Notes: generated from the letters alone by a model not told the origin. A stretch of DNA of 16,376 nucleotides from DASQPR01 sp035713725 (GCA_035713725.1 DASTMZ010000060.1:1-16376); one strand, 5' to 3'. Counted from the stretch's first letter, positions 1 through 7,861 are shown. Numbers and translations: made by a program.

Positions 1-1277
1 TTGACCGATGTCATGCCGGAGCGCAGTGATCGCGCGATCCGCATCGCGTCACGTCTGCCGAACACCGCGCCGCCGAGGCCGTAGCGGGCGGCGTTGGCCA
101 GCCGTACGGCGTCGTTCGCATTCGCGACGCGGGACACCGTCAGCGTCGGCCCGAACGTCTCCTCGCACACCGCGACCGAGTCCTCCGGTACGTCGACGAG
201 GATCGTCGGCCGTACGTAGGGCGGCGCCACCGCATCGAGTCCACCGAGGACGGCGCGGCCGCCGCGGTCCAGCGCGTCGGAGATGTGGCGGCGAATCGTG
301 TCGATCTGCGCCGGCATCGTGATCGGGCCGAAGTCGGAGTCCTTGTCGACGCCGACCTTCAGCGTGCGGGCCTTCGCGACGAGCTTGTCGACGAATGCGT
401 CATGCACTTTGTCGACGACGTAGATTCGCTCGATGCCGATGCACGTCTGGCCGGCGTTGGTGAGGCCGCCCCATGCGGCGGCGGAGGCGGCCGCGTCGAG
501 GTCGGCATCCGAGTCCACGATCATGGCGTCCTTGCCGCCGCACTCCAGCAGCACCGGCGTCATCGTCTCGGCACACGCCGCCATGATCTTCTTGCCGGTC
601 GCGGTCGAGCCGGTGAACGCGACCTTGCCGACGCCGGCGCGCGTCAGCATCGCACCGACGTCGCCCTTGCCATAGAGGATCTGCAGCACCGGCTGCTCCG
701 GCACGACCTCCGCGAATGTGTCGACGAGCAGGCGACCGACCGCGGGCGTGTATTCGCTCGGCTTGAACACAACAGCGTTGCCGGCCGCCAGCGCATAGGC
801 GATCGAACCCATCGGCGTGAAGATCGGGTAGTTCCATGGCCCGATCACGCCGATCACGCCGTACGGCTGATATTCCAGGTGCGCCGAGAACTCGGCCAAC
901 GACACCGAGCCGCGGACCCGACGGAGTTTCAGCACCCGCTCGGCGTGTTTGGCCGCCCATGACACGTGCTCGATGGCGGCGAAGCACTCCACGACCGCCT
1001 CCGCCACCGGCTTACCGCCTTCGCGGCTGATCAGCTCGGACACATCCTGGATGCGGTTGGCGAGCAGCGACGTCCACCGCAGCAGGCGCTGCTTACGGGC
1101 GGCGAAGCCGAGCCCCGCCCACCACTCGGCGGCCGGGCGGGCACGATCGACCGCGGCCCGTACGTCATCGGCCGACGCGACCGGAAACGCACCGACTTCC
1201 GCACCGGTTGCCGGGTTGGTCGAGATGAGGTGGCCGTTCTCGATGAGCGGCACGCCGGGCGTACGGGTGGCGGTCAT
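1..1277 (-). CDS. Aldehyde dehydrogenase family protein (3' end cut by window edge)
   Basis: NAD(P)-dependent oxidation of an aldehyde to the carboxylic acid, in the cytoplasm; the substrate cannot be read from the sequence. 425 codons are visible of a family usually near 450-500, so only the C-terminal tip is missing. Family marks: IGPWNYP with the oxyanion Asn at N149, the nucleotide-binding FTGSTATG near 221-228, the general base in LLECGGKD (E245), the catalytic cysteine in NAGQTC (C279), and EETFGP in the C-terminal part. The E-to-C spacing of 34 matches that of human ALDH2 (E268/C302). ECGGKD replaces the commoner ELGGK. The start is the ATG ending at 1277; it has no Shine-Dalgarno sequence but TATGCT lies 8 nt upstream, which suggests a leaderless transcript. 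It is divergent from the CWB2 genes, so no functional link is implied. The family call is secure and the substrate is unknown. Confidence 0.93.
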   Translation of the reverse strand, partial: MTATRTPGVPLIENGHLISTNPATGAEVGAFPVASADDVRAAVDRARPAAEWWAGLGFAARKQRLLRWTSLLANRIQDVSELISREGGKPVAEAVVECFAAIEHVSWAAKHAERVLKLRRVRGSVSLAEFSAHLEYQPYGVIGVIGPWNYPIFTPMGSIAYALAAGNAVVFKPSEYTPAVGRLLVDTFAEVVPEQPVLQILYGKGDVGAMLTRAGVGKVAFTGSTATGKKIMAACAETMTPVLLECGGKDAMIVDSDADLDAAASAAAWGGLTNAGQTCIGIERIYVVDKVHDAFVDKLVAKARTLKVGVDKDSDFGPITMPAQIDTIRRHISDALDRGGRAVLGGLDAVAPPYVRPTILVDVPEDSVAVCEETFGPTLTVSRVANANDAVRLANAARYGLGGAVFGRRDAMRIARSLRSGMTSV

Positions 1278-1285
1278 GGTTGCGA

Positions 1286-1291
1286 AGCATA
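1286..1291 (-). promoter_or_regulatory. Candidate -10 box of the aldehyde dehydrogenase gene
   Basis: On the minus strand TATGCT fits TAnnnT and is followed by 8 nt and then the ATG. There is no ribosome binding site in that gap, so a leaderless or near-leaderless transcript is the simplest reading. No convincing -35 is visible (TTACTC, 17 nt upstream, is weak). Confidence 0.4.
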
Positions 1292-1370
1292 GCGCCGGCA
1301 CTACCAGCGAGTAACCCTCGGTGGAGGCGGCGAGTGCGCGCGGTGTACGAGTGGTTAATGGTGCGTGTCG

Positions 1371-1381
1371 GGTGTCACACC
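1371..1381. promoter_or_regulatory. Palindrome in the divergent intergenic region
   Basis: GGTGT-C-ACACC is a perfect 5-bp inverted repeat with a 1-nt centre, lying in the roughly 270-nt gap between the divergent aldehyde dehydrogenase and first CWB2 genes. A related half-site, GGGTCACACGG, occurs at about 1430-1440. It could be an operator; no regulator is known. I see no gene in 1278-1550. Confidence 0.25.
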
Positions 1382-1465
1382 GTCCACATTTCGGCCGATG
1401 GATTTCTAGCCGCCCGGATGACTCACCGAGGGTCACACGGTATCGCGCTCGGCTGGCCGAACATC

Positions 1466-1471
1466 TACATT
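1466..1471 (+). promoter_or_regulatory. Candidate -10 box of the first CWB2 gene
   Basis: TCTACATT ends 5 nt before ATGCGCC at 1477. The second CWB2 gene has TCTAGATT 4 nt before the same ATGCGCC (3679-3684), so the element recurs in the same place in both paralogs. No clear -35 hexamer is visible in either. Transcription would begin at or next to the A of ATGCGCC. Confidence 0.5.
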
Positions 1472-1476
1472 GCCCC

Positions 1477-1531
1477 ATGCGCCTCACGGGTCGGACCGGA
1501 CGACACTCACGGTGAGTCGAGTTAGGCGCAT
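1477..1531 (+). promoter_or_regulatory. Candidate structured leader (or leaderless short ORF) of the first CWB2 gene
   Basis: ATGCGCC (1477-1483) and GGCGCAT (1525-1531) form a perfect 7-bp closing stem. Inside it are GGGTCGGA (1488-1495) and a second inverted repeat, ACTCAC-G-GTGAGT (1505-1517). The RBS AGGAG (1538-1542) lies just after the closing stem. The second paralog repeats the pattern at 3689-3738. The same stretch could instead be translated as a 12-codon ORF, MRLTGRTGRHSR and stop. Which reading is right cannot be decided from the sequence alone. Confidence 0.45.
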
Positions 1532-1550
1532 GTCCCTAGGAGCCACCTGC

Positions 1551-3569
1551 ATGTCAAAACCTCTGCGTAAGAAGGCAATCCTCGCCTCGGTCGCAGCAGC
1601 TGGCGTGGCCATCGCGGTAATCGCCATCAACGGCGCGTTCGCGAGCCACGGCGGACCGGACGCCGACAACAACGCCGGACTGACCGCATTGTCCGGCAAC
1701 ACCATCACCTGGACCCCGACCCACAAGCTGACGCTTACCGACGTCGGTGGCGCGACCCCTGTCGGCACCGGCGCGTGGTCGCCTGATGGCAGCCGCTTTG
1801 CGGTTGTGGACAGTGACGGCTTCGTCGACACGTTCCGGTTCAATGCCGGGAAGGACGAGGGCTTCATCTCGGGCGACCCGAGCGCAAACGCGTCGCATCC
1901 GACATGGACGTCGGACGGCAGCGCCATCGTGTGGTCCGATGAGGTGGATCAGGTGGACACGCAGCCATCGATCTACTGGAACACCAGCGATGGCGGCTTC
2001 CTGCCGGAGAAGGTCGACCTAGTCGAGGACAGCGGGCACACGGGGTACAGCAGCCCGGACGGTGGCCCAGACGGTGTGATCGTGCTGGCCAACAACAACG
2101 GCACCGGCACCGACGTTGTGTCGATCACCGAGGCTGATCTGTTCTCCACCACGGCGGTGACCCCGACGCTGGTGGTCGCGAACGGTTTGCAGCCATCGAT
2201 CTCGCCGGACGGCACGCGTGTGGCGTTCGTGCGGTCGGACGGCACCAACGACCAGATCTTCGTCACCGACATCTCCGGGCAGAACCTGGTGCAGGTCACG
2301 TCGGACGCGAACAACCACTCGGCGCCGACGTGGTCGCCGGACAGCACCACGATCGCGTTCAACGAGGGCAGCTCGATCCTCACGGCGCTCGCCGATGGTT
2401 CGCAAGCGGCTACTCCACAGGCCACGAACCTGACGGGTACGCCCGCGTACGAGTCGGCGCAGCACGACGCGACGTTCCGGCTGTCGGGTTCGAACCGGTT
2501 CGGCACCGCGGTGGCCACGTCGCAGGCGTTGTGGGCAAACGCCGACGATGCGACGGACCCGCGCATCCCAGCTCAGGCCGTTGTCATCAGCAGGTCGGAC
2601 ACCTTCGCCGATGCGCTGGGTGGTTCGTCGCTGGCCGCGGCCAAGGGTGGCCCGCTGTTGTTGACGCCACCGACCTCGTTGAACGCGTCGACCTCCGCGG
2701 AGATTACCCGGGTGCTGGGTGCACAGTCGGATCTGCCGGTCTACATCCTGGGCGGCACCAGCGCGATCTCGACAACTGTCGAGAACCAGCTCAAGCAGCA
2801 CTACTCCAACGTGATCCGGCTGGCCGGGGCGAACCGCTACGCGACCGCGGTCAAGATTGCCGATGAGATCAACCCGGATCCGGCGTTCATCCTGGCTACC
2901 ACCGGGTTGAATTTCCCGGACGCGCTGGCGGCCGGTGCCGCGGCGGGCGGGTTCGACGTGCCGGGTAGCCCGAGCGACAACGCCGCCGTGGTGGTGTTGA
3001 CCGCCGACAAGAGTCTGCCAGCCGATACCGCCGGCTATCTCAACGCGCACAACAATGCGCTGCTGTTCGGCATCGGCGGCGCGGGCTTCGACGCAGTGCA
3101 GACTCGGAGCGCATTCCCGGTCGTCGGTGCAAACCGGTACGAGACGGCGATGTTGGTCGCGGCGACGTTCACCAGCGGCGACAACAGCGTCGGCGTGGCG
3201 ACTGGCACGGACTGGCCGGACTCGTTGGCCGGCGGTGCCGCAATGGGCACCATCGGCGGCCCGATGATCCTCACCACGCCGAAGGCGCTTCCGGCACTCG
3301 TGCCATTCCCCAACACGACGTTCTTGTCGCTTGAAGCTGGCGCCTACAGCCAAGCGATCGTGTTCGGTGGTACGACGGCGGTCAACGACAGCGTGCTGAC
3401 GAACGTCGGCAAGTTGATCAGCGGACCGGATGCACCGACGGTGACCGTCAACCCGACGACCGTGAAGGCCGCCAACGGCAAGCAAACCGCGTCCGTCCAC
3501 TCGGCGTTGCGTGGGCACGGACGTCTGACGATGCCCAGGTCGCCGGCGAAGCTGCACCAGCGGCGCTAG
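1551..3569 (+). CDS. Secreted propeller protein with three CWB2 cell-wall-binding repeats (paralog 1)
   Basis: 672 aa, exported. Residues 1-31 form a Sec signal peptide (basic KPLRKK, then an Ala/Val/Ile core, cleavage probably after AFA). Residues about 45-300 carry PD40/TolB-like blades, seen as recurring WSPDGS, WTSDGS, ISPDGT and WSPDST. Residues about 309-625 are three CWB2 repeats (PF04122 type), each opening with the R-x-x-G-x-[NR]-R-[FY]-x-T-A pattern near 309, 422 and 522. In Clostridioides such triple repeats anchor proteins to cell-wall polymers; that role here is inferred. The tail from about 625 is basic and looks unstructured. The start at 1551 is chosen because AGGAG (1538-1542) lies 8 nt upstream and the signal peptide begins there; an in-frame ATG at 1530 is less likely. 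The ligand of the propeller is unknown. The gene is followed by a 16-bp hairpin and by its paralog. Confidence 0.92.
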   Translation: MSKPLRKKAILASVAAAGVAIAVIAINGAFASHGGPDADNNAGLTALSGNTITWTPTHKLTLTDVGGATPVGTGAWSPDGSRFAVVDSDGFVDTFRFNAGKDEGFISGDPSANASHPTWTSDGSAIVWSDEVDQVDTQPSIYWNTSDGGFLPEKVDLVEDSGHTGYSSPDGGPDGVIVLANNNGTGTDVVSITEADLFSTTAVTPTLVVANGLQPSISPDGTRVAFVRSDGTNDQIFVTDISGQNLVQVTSDANNHSAPTWSPDSTTIAFNEGSSILTALADGSQAATPQATNLTGTPAYESAQHDATFRLSGSNRFGTAVATSQALWANADDATDPRIPAQAVVISRSDTFADALGGSSLAAAKGGPLLLTPPTSLNASTSAEITRVLGAQSDLPVYILGGTSAISTTVENQLKQHYSNVIRLAGANRYATAVKIADEINPDPAFILATTGLNFPDALAAGAAAGGFDVPGSPSDNAAVVVLTADKSLPADTAGYLNAHNNALLFGIGGAGFDAVQTRSAFPVVGANRYETAMLVAATFTSGDNSVGVATGTDWPDSLAGGAAMGTIGGPMILTTPKALPALVPFPNTTFLSLEAGAYSQAIVFGGTTAVNDSVLTNVGKLISGPDAPTVTVNPTTVKAANGKQTASVHSALRGHGRLTMPRSPAKLHQRR

Positions 3570-3593
3570 CAGTGGGTCGCGAACCAGCAAGAC

Positions 3594-3629
3594 GACCGGG
3601 GTCCGAGCCTTCAGGCTCGGACCCCGGTC
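3594..3629 (+). terminator. Strong hairpin terminator after CWB2 paralog 1
   Basis: GACCGGGGTCCGAGCC (3594-3609) and its exact reverse complement (3614-3629) form a 16-bp perfect stem with a TTCA loop, 25 nt after the stop codon. No clear U-tract follows, which is common in high-GC actinobacteria. It should limit read-through into the second CWB2 gene, consistent with that gene having its own promoter. Confidence 0.8.
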
Positions 3630-3678
3630 CGCGTTGAACCGATCGCTGCCGGGTATGGCGGCGCGACCGCTGACCCTC

Positions 3679-3684
3679 TAGATT
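3679..3684 (+). promoter_or_regulatory. Candidate -10 box of the second CWB2 gene
   Basis: TCTAGATT is followed 4 nt later by ATGCGCC, matching the arrangement of paralog 1 (TCTACATT, 5 nt, ATGCGCC). It sits between the terminator hairpin and the RBS. No -35 is evident. Confidence 0.5.
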
Positions 3685-3688
3685 CCTG

Positions 3689-3738
3689 ATGCGCCGCCCG
3701 GGTCGGATGGACCGACAACACGAGGGTCGATCGGCGCA
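3689..3738 (+). promoter_or_regulatory. Candidate structured leader of the second CWB2 gene
   Basis: TGCGCC (3690-3695) pairs with GGCGCA (3733-3738), closing a segment that contains an inner hairpin, GTCGG-ATGGA-CCGAC (3702-3716). Landmarks shared in order with the leader of paralog 1 are ATGCGCC, GGGTCGGA, CGACA, GTCGA, GGCGCA and GGAGCC. Here the ATG at 3689 is in frame with the coding region, so a leaderless start would add 23 residues before the signal peptide; the RBS-driven start at 3758 is more plausible. Confidence 0.45.
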
Positions 3739-3757
3739 CGTGGCGGGAGCCTCGAAC

Positions 3758-5782
3758 ATGTCACTCAAACGCAAGCCGGCGACGATCGTCATCGCCGCGG
3801 TCGCGGCGCTCGGCGCAGGGATCACCCTCACCGTCCTCAATGGAGCGTACGCAAGCCATCCCGGCCAACTGGCCGGCCTGACGACGGTCTCCGGACACAC
3901 CGTCACGATCGTGAAACCGCCGCCGGCCAACCCGGCGACCCTCACCCTCACCCTCACGCCCGACGCCGCCGACGGCGGGGCCTGGTCGGCGGACGGCAGC
4001 CAGCTGGCGTTTGTGACGACCGACGGTGACGTGGAAACCGTACGGTTCAACGACGGTACGGCGACGACGCCCCTGACGGCCGGCGACGACTCGCCGAAGA
4101 GCCACCCGACATGGACGTCCGACGGCAACTTCGTGGTGTGGGCGGGTCAGGAGCCGACCGATGCCGACTCGTCGCTTTATGTCGGCGGACTCGGTGGGCT
4201 GGTGCCGCCGACGCGCGTGGACCTGCCGACCGGCCTGGCGTACGGGAACCCGGACGGTGGCCCGGGCGGTGTCATCGTCTTCGACGCGACATCGGGCGGC
4301 AACACCGACGTCGAGAGCATCAACGAGACCGACCTGTTCGCGACCTCGACGGTGACCCCGCAGACGCTCGTGACCAATGCGTTGCAGCCGTCCATCTCCC
4401 CGGACGGCACGCATGTCGCGTTCGTACGGGCGGACGACAACGGACACCTGCAGGTCCTCACGATCGACCTGAGCACGCGCGTCCTGGTGACGTTGACGAC
4501 GGATGCGAAGGATCACCTCGATCCGACATGGTCGCCGGACGGCACCACGATCGCGTTCGACGACGGCGTCGGCGTGTTCACCGTGCCGGCCGACGGCAGC
4601 CAGGCGCCGAGCCCCTTCGGCGGCTTGAGCGGACGGCCCGCGTACCAGCCCGCGAACGCCGACTCGGTGTTCCGGATCGAAGGCGCCAACCGCTTCGGCA
4701 CGGCGGTGGCCACGTCGGAGTTCCAGTGGGGGACGGCGGGCGACCCGACCAGTGGCGGTACGCCGGCCGACGCCGTCGTGCTGACGCGCTCCGACACGTT
4801 CGCTGACGCGCTCGGCGGTTCGGCGCTCGCGGCGGCGAAGAACGGCCCCCTGCTCATGACGTCGCCCACTGTGCTCAACGCGCAGACCGCAGCGGAGATC
4901 TCGCGCGTCCTCGGGGCGTCCTCGACCGATCCGATCTACATCCTCGGCGGAACGAGCGCCATCTCCGCGGCGATCGAGACTCAGTTGAAGCACAACTACC
5001 CAAACACGACACGGCTGTCCGGCGCGAACCGCTACGCCACGGCTGTCGAGGTCGCAAACGCCATCAACCCACACCCGGCGCACGTCTTCGCCACCACCGG
5101 TCTCAACTTCCCGGACGCGCTCGCGGCCGGCGCGGCGGCCGGTGGCTTCGACGAGCCCGGTCTGCCGACCAACGACGCGGCCGTCGTGGTGCTGACCGCG
5201 GACGGCAACCTGCCCGCCGACACGAAGACCTACCTGCAGCAGAACGCGGGTACGGACTTGTGGGCGATCGGCGGGCCGGCAGCGGCCGCGTTGCAGGCCG
5301 GACATTTCAGCGGTAACGCGATCGTCGGAGGCAACCGATACGAGACCGCCCTCGACGTCTGGTTCACGTTTAGCGTTGGCTCGTCGGTGGTGGGCATCTC
5401 GACCGGGACGAACTGGCCGGATTCGCTAGCCGGCGGAGCGCTGATGGGCACCGTGTTCGGCCCGATGCTGCTCGTGCCGCCGACCATCGTGCAGCCGTCG
5501 GAGATAACGGTGAACCTGGAGGGATCGTCGGCCGAGTTCGGTGCCGCGTTCGTCTTCGGCGGCGTGAGTGCCGTGTCGGACACCATCAAGAATCAGGTCG
5601 GTACGTGGATCAGCGGACCGGGCGGCTTCGACCTGTTCGACGTCACGCCGGACGCCGGACATCCGTTGCCGCACGCACTACGGACGGCGCGCACCGCGCA
5701 TGTGCCGACCGGCGGCAGCCGCCACGTTCACGCACCAATCAACCTGTCCGCACCCGGGATCAAGCACCTCAGCGGTCACTGA
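3758..5782 (+). CDS. Secreted propeller protein with three CWB2 cell-wall-binding repeats (paralog 2)
   Basis: 674 aa, the same architecture as the preceding gene. Signal peptide 1-32 (SLKRKP, hydrophobic core, cleavage probably after AYA; both paralogs share NGA[FY]ASH at this point). PD40-like blades at about 60-300 (WSADGS, WTSDGN, ISPDGT, WSPDGT). CWB2 repeats open near residues 305, 419 and 522, and the LNFPDALAAGAAAGGF segment is identical in both proteins. The tail from about 640 is His/Pro/Ala-rich. The start at 3758 has GGGAG (3745-3749) 8 nt upstream; the longer in-frame ORF from 3689 would bury the signal peptide behind 23 polar residues. The gene has its own candidate promoter and terminator, so the two copies are probably separate units from a tandem duplication. 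Codon choice differs: this copy uses more C-ending codons (CTC, GGC) where copy 1 uses TTG and GGT. A surface-anchored role is inferred from the domains. Confidence 0.92.
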   Translation: MSLKRKPATIVIAAVAALGAGITLTVLNGAYASHPGQLAGLTTVSGHTVTIVKPPPANPATLTLTLTPDAADGGAWSADGSQLAFVTTDGDVETVRFNDGTATTPLTAGDDSPKSHPTWTSDGNFVVWAGQEPTDADSSLYVGGLGGLVPPTRVDLPTGLAYGNPDGGPGGVIVFDATSGGNTDVESINETDLFATSTVTPQTLVTNALQPSISPDGTHVAFVRADDNGHLQVLTIDLSTRVLVTLTTDAKDHLDPTWSPDGTTIAFDDGVGVFTVPADGSQAPSPFGGLSGRPAYQPANADSVFRIEGANRFGTAVATSEFQWGTAGDPTSGGTPADAVVLTRSDTFADALGGSALAAAKNGPLLMTSPTVLNAQTAAEISRVLGASSTDPIYILGGTSAISAAIETQLKHNYPNTTRLSGANRYATAVEVANAINPHPAHVFATTGLNFPDALAAGAAAGGFDEPGLPTNDAAVVVLTADGNLPADTKTYLQQNAGTDLWAIGGPAAAALQAGHFSGNAIVGGNRYETALDVWFTFSVGSSVVGISTGTNWPDSLAGGALMGTVFGPMLLVPPTIVQPSEITVNLEGSSAEFGAAFVFGGVSAVSDTIKNQVGTWISGPGGFDLFDVTPDAGHPLPHALRTARTAHVPTGGSRHVHAPINLSAPGIKHLSGH

Positions 5783-5816
5783 TACCGGTCACTGCTACCG
5801 TCGCTGACCCGGCACC

Positions 5817-5862
5817 GATCGAGGCCCGCGCCGCCCGCACAGGGTGTGCTCGGGCCTCGATC
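5817..5862 (+). terminator. Hairpin terminator after CWB2 paralog 2
   Basis: GATCGAGGCCCG (5817-5828) is the exact reverse complement of 5851-5862, a 12-bp stem. The 22-nt loop can extend it with GCAC (5837-5840) pairing to GTGC (5846-5849). It lies 34 nt after the stop. No U-tract is seen. The remaining sequence to 5964 shows no gene. Confidence 0.7.
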
Positions 5863-5964
5863 CTTGCCCGGACCGTCGCGCGCGGCCAGTGCCGTGCAGC
5901 CGACCAATGATCATGGGCCGCATGGCAGACTCGCGCGAAGGGGAGTTCGTGGGAGGAGCGTGCG

Positions 5965-7755
5965 GTGGCTAGAGAGTTCACCAGCATCGGCGTGGTCGGT
6001 CTCGGCACGATGGGCGCCGGCATCGTGGAGGTGCTGGCGCGCAACGGCCTCGACGTCGTCGCCGTCGAGGTGACCGACGCCGCGTTGGACCGCGGTCGCA
6101 GCCACCTCACTGGCTCGACCGATCGTGCGGTGGCTCGCGGCAAGCTATCCGAGGCGGATCGGGACGCCCTGCTCGGACGCGTGACGTTCGCGGTCGGACT
6201 CGACTCCCTCGGCGACGTCGACCTGGTCATCGAGGCGGTACCCGAGCATCTGGACCTCAAGCAGCGGATCTTCGGAGACCTCGACAAGGTCTGCAAGCCA
6301 GCGGCAATCCTCGCCACCAACACGTCGTCGTTGTCGGTCACCGAGATATCGGTCGCGACCACCCGGCCGGACCAGGTCGTCGGCATGCACTTCTTCAACC
6401 CGGCACCGATCATGAAGCTCGTCGAGATCGTCAAGTCCGTGGTCACCGCCCCGGACATCGTCGCCGACGTCGAGGCGCTGTGCGCACGTCTCGGCAAGGT
6501 CGACGTGACGATCAACGACCGCGCCGGGTTCATCGCGAACGCGCTGCTGTTCGGATACCTGAACCACGCGGTGACGATGGTCGAGGGCCGCTACGCGACG
6601 CGTGAGGACATCGACGCCGCGATGAAGCTGGGCTGCGGGTTGCCGATGGGACCACTCGCGCTGATGGATCTCATCGGGCTCGACACGGCGTACGAGATCC
6701 TCGACACGATGTACCGTCGCGGCGGCCGCGACCGTCGCCACGCGCCCGCCCCGTTGCTGAAGCAGATGGTCACCGCCGGACTGCTCGGTCGTAAGAGCGG
6801 CCGGGGCTTCTACACGTACGAGAAGCCGGGCTCGCCGGTGGTCATCGCCGACGAGTTGACGCCCGCCTCGAATGACCCGGCCGCCGCCACCGCGGATATC
6901 CATCGCAAGATCCGCAAGGTTGGCGTGATCGGCTCCGGCACGATGGCCGCCGGCATCCTCGAGGTCCTCGCCCGCGGTGGCTACGACGTCGTGTCGATCA
7001 CGCGTGGCGCGGAACGATCGGCGAGGTTGGCCGAGAGCGTACGCACGTCGCTGACGAAGGCCGTGATCCGCGGCAAGCTCGAGGAATCGGAGCGGGACGC
7101 GGCGCTGGAGCGGGTGAACTGGTCAGCGGCGCTCGACGATCTGGCCGACGTCGATCTCGTGATCGAGGCAGTGGTCGAGGAACTGTCGGTCAAGACCGCG
7201 CTGTTCTCGTCGCTGGACGAGATCTGCAAGCCCGGCACGATCCTCGCGACGACCACGTCGAGCCTGCCGGTCATCGAGTGCGCGATGGCCACCGGTCGGC
7301 CGGCGGATGTCGTCGGCTTGCACTTCTTCAACCCGGCGCCGGTGATGGGGCTCGTCGAGGTGGTGCACACCATCCGTACCTCGCCGGAGACCGTGGCGAC
7401 AGCGCGTGCGCTCGTCGAGAGCCTCGGCAAGCACTCGGTGGTGTGCGCCGACCGGGCCGGTTTCGTGGTCAACGCGCTGCTGTTCCCGTACCTGAACGAC
7501 GCGGTGCGCATGGTCGAGGCGAGCTACTCCAGCGCCGACGACATCGACTACGCGATGAAGCTCGGCTGCGGCTACCCGATGGGGCCCTTCGAACTGCTGG
7601 ACGTGATCGGGCTAGATGTCTCGCTCGCCATCCAGCGGGAGCTGTATCTCGAGATGCGGGAGCCCGGCTTCGCGCCCGCGCCGTTGCTCGAGCAGCTGGT
7701 CACGGCCGGCTATCTCGGCAAGAAGGTGGGTCGCGGCTTCCGCGACTATCGCTGA
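5965..7755 (+). CDS. Double-domain 3-hydroxyacyl-CoA (3-hydroxybutyryl-CoA) dehydrogenase
   Basis: 596 aa, two complete 3-hydroxyacyl-CoA dehydrogenase units fused head to tail; it interconverts 3-hydroxyacyl-CoA and 3-oxoacyl-CoA with a nicotinamide cofactor. Unit 1 (about 5-285): Rossmann GLGTMGAG (12-19), S121 in NTSS, H142 in HFFNPAP, E154, N192. Unit 2 (about 316-596): GSGTMAAG, S432, H453, E465, N503. Every catalytic position is offset by exactly 311, so the halves align without gaps over that span. Unit 2 differs in two places: TTSS instead of NTSS (T430), and ITRG at the end of the second strand where unit 1 has VEV (E35), which may change cofactor preference. Start GTG with GGGAGGAG 6 nt upstream. 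Single-domain homologs are about 280-290 aa; fused versions of about 590 aa are known in actinobacteria. With ccr nearby, acetoacetyl-CoA reduction is a likely role, inferred from context. Confidence 0.93.
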   Translation: MAREFTSIGVVGLGTMGAGIVEVLARNGLDVVAVEVTDAALDRGRSHLTGSTDRAVARGKLSEADRDALLGRVTFAVGLDSLGDVDLVIEAVPEHLDLKQRIFGDLDKVCKPAAILATNTSSLSVTEISVATTRPDQVVGMHFFNPAPIMKLVEIVKSVVTAPDIVADVEALCARLGKVDVTINDRAGFIANALLFGYLNHAVTMVEGRYATREDIDAAMKLGCGLPMGPLALMDLIGLDTAYEILDTMYRRGGRDRRHAPAPLLKQMVTAGLLGRKSGRGFYTYEKPGSPVVIADELTPASNDPAAATADIHRKIRKVGVIGSGTMAAGILEVLARGGYDVVSITRGAERSARLAESVRTSLTKAVIRGKLEESERDAALERVNWSAALDDLADVDLVIEAVVEELSVKTALFSSLDEICKPGTILATTTSSLPVIECAMATGRPADVVGLHFFNPAPVMGLVEVVHTIRTSPETVATARALVESLGKHSVVCADRAGFVVNALLFPYLNDAVRMVEASYSSADDIDYAMKLGCGYPMGPFELLDVIGLDVSLAIQRELYLEMREPGFAPAPLLEQLVTAGYLGKKVGRGFRDYR

Positions 7756-7782
7756 TCGGGCCGGCCGCCGGAGCATGCCGGG

Positions 7783-7797
7783 CGCCGCGGTGCGGCG
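7783..7797 (+). terminator. Short GC hairpin, possible weak terminator
   Basis: CGCCGC-GGT-GCGGCG forms a 6-bp stem with a 3-nt loop, 27 nt after the dehydrogenase stop codon. Such short GC repeats arise often by chance in this composition. Confidence 0.25.
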
Positions 7798-7849
7798 GAG
7801 GGTGCGTCGCGTCACGCGGCCAGCCACGTCGGTGCGCGTTTCGCGCCCG

Positions 7850-7855
7850 TACCCT
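7850..7855 (+). promoter_or_regulatory. Candidate -10 box giving a leaderless start
   Basis: TACCCT (TAnnnT) ends exactly 6 nt before the GTG at 7862, the spacing expected when the start codon is +1. No Shine-Dalgarno sequence precedes this GTG, which supports leaderless expression of the small protein. Confidence 0.4.
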
Positions 7856-7861
7856 TGGATC

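Noticed and set aside
285..962. 225-codon open frame on the plus strand
   Set aside because: Antisense of the aldehyde dehydrogenase, which runs the full stretch with intact active site.
2019..3590. 523-codon open frame on the minus strand
   Set aside because: Shadow of the first CWB2 gene: Arg/Gly/His-rich translation, no family motifs, and the plus-strand frame shows clear PD40 and CWB2 repeats.
3761..5305. 514-codon open frame on the minus strand
   Set aside because: Shadow of the second CWB2 gene, with the same Arg/Val-rich composition artefact of high GC.
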